64,000 bases of DNA, taken from NCBI RefSeq assembly GCF_900113705.1, contig NZ_FOQI01000014.1:1-64000 (forward strand), written 5' to 3'. Every line of letters starts with the position of its first letter. Position 1 is the stretch's first letter. The stretch comes from Collimonas sp. OK307 (GTDB lineage: Bacteria > Pseudomonadota > Gammaproteobacteria > Burkholderiales > Burkholderiaceae_D). The notes beneath the pieces are model-generated. The model searched no databases, was not told the origin of the DNA, and saw only the letters and a list, made by a program, of their open reading frames with translations. Positions 63,637 through 64,000 of the stretch are shown here, one piece after another. A program made the position numbers and the translations under genes.

Positions 63637-63827
63637 TTTGAGTGCTCCGAAGTGAAAACATGGTTAGCCGCTTTATGCATCAATTGCATCGCGGTATTGC
63701 CAGATTCTCACGTTCGGAACACTGTAGAAAACTAAACCCTGTTTACAGTCCCGCCTTTGCTACAAATAATTGCCTAAAAACAATTTATTTGACCAAATAT
63801 TTTCCTTGAGGAAATAAATGGCATGCA

Positions 63828-64000
63828 TCAATGCTGCCCGCCTCCCAAATAGGCTGCTTTGACTGCCGGGTCGCTCTTCAACTTTTCTGCCGGGCCATGC
63901 ACTGAAATCCGCCCGTTTTCCAACACATAACCGTAATCGGCGACATTCAATGCGGCGGCCGCAAATTGCTCAACCAGCAGCATGGTCACGCCCTCCTCCT
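63828..64000 (-). CDS. livF: LivF-type branched-chain amino acid ABC ATPase, C-terminal end
   Basis: The last 57 codons: EGVTMLLVEQFAAAALNVAD (the H-loop/LVEQ region), GYVLENGRISVHGPAEKL and PAVKAAYLGG, ending with a TGA at 63828. This is the standard C-terminus of LivF proteins. The rest lies beyond the window. Confidence 0.88.
   Translation of the reverse strand, partial: EEGVTMLLVEQFAAAALNVADYGYVLENGRISVHGPAEKLKSDPAVKAAYLGGGQH

Overview
The window looks like chromosomal DNA of a betaproteobacterium, order Burkholderiales, most likely family Oxalobacteraceae (Collimonas/Herbaspirillum-like). This is inferred from the housekeeping order hemW-rdgB, holB-tmk-mltG and ygfZ-DUF4936-NRDE, the short H-NS type and the moderately high GC of the core. 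The genus is not proven.

Layout. (1) 1-4.3 kb: the N-terminal part of a very large exported surface protein (Ig-like, YD, TIG and long repeats; it runs off the left edge) and a di-haem cytochrome c peroxidase. (2) 4.5-14.4 kb: a tightly overlapping 11-gene operon for a type II secretion/type IV pilus-like machine (GspG, F, E, PilM/N/O-like proteins, a small bitopic protein, a lipoprotein secretin with a C-terminal cohesin-like domain, and three more pseudopilins). RAST-style annotation calls similar clusters 'secretion system X'. (3) 14.45-43.35 kb: a roughly 29-kb accessory island lying between that operon and a tRNA-Ser gene. (4) 43.4-55.5 kb: ordinary core genes. (5) 56-59 kb: a chromate resistance cassette (chrB-chrA-second ChrB-like) beside a broken LysR gene. 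(6) 59-64 kb: a LysE-type exporter, a membrane GGDEF-EAL protein, a FeeM-like acyltransferase, and the C-terminal end of a LivF-type ABC ATPase.

The island is the most interesting part. It carries IS3-type and toxin-antitoxin debris, a YagK/YfjJ (inovirus Gp2-like) gene, and a five-gene leftward operon. The operon encodes a 2231-residue P-loop ATPase, a DrmE-like protein, a DrmA helicase, a DrmB (DUF1998) protein and a 109-residue unknown protein. It resembles a DISARM core but has no DNA methyltransferase and no recognisable DrmC. Upstream lies a complete ABC three-component (ABC-3C) conflict system: a nuclease-like effector, a middle component and a DUF3732 ATPase, with overlapping stop/start codons. 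A two-helix membrane protein sits between the two systems. Next come a mosaic of two C-terminal gene fragments, an H-NS-like silencer, a hairpin-rich non-coding stretch in front of a second Gp2-like gene, and an AlpA-like regulator. A tRNA-Ser(UGA) gene with its 3' end facing the island is the likely integration site, although no integrase and no second att copy were seen.

The likely division of labour in the island: the DISARM-like operon and the ABC-3C system are two separate anti-invader systems, H-NS silences the AT-rich insert, and the two Gp2/AlpA modules are remains of, or residents from, small phage-like elements. All of this rests on motif reading; no database search was run.
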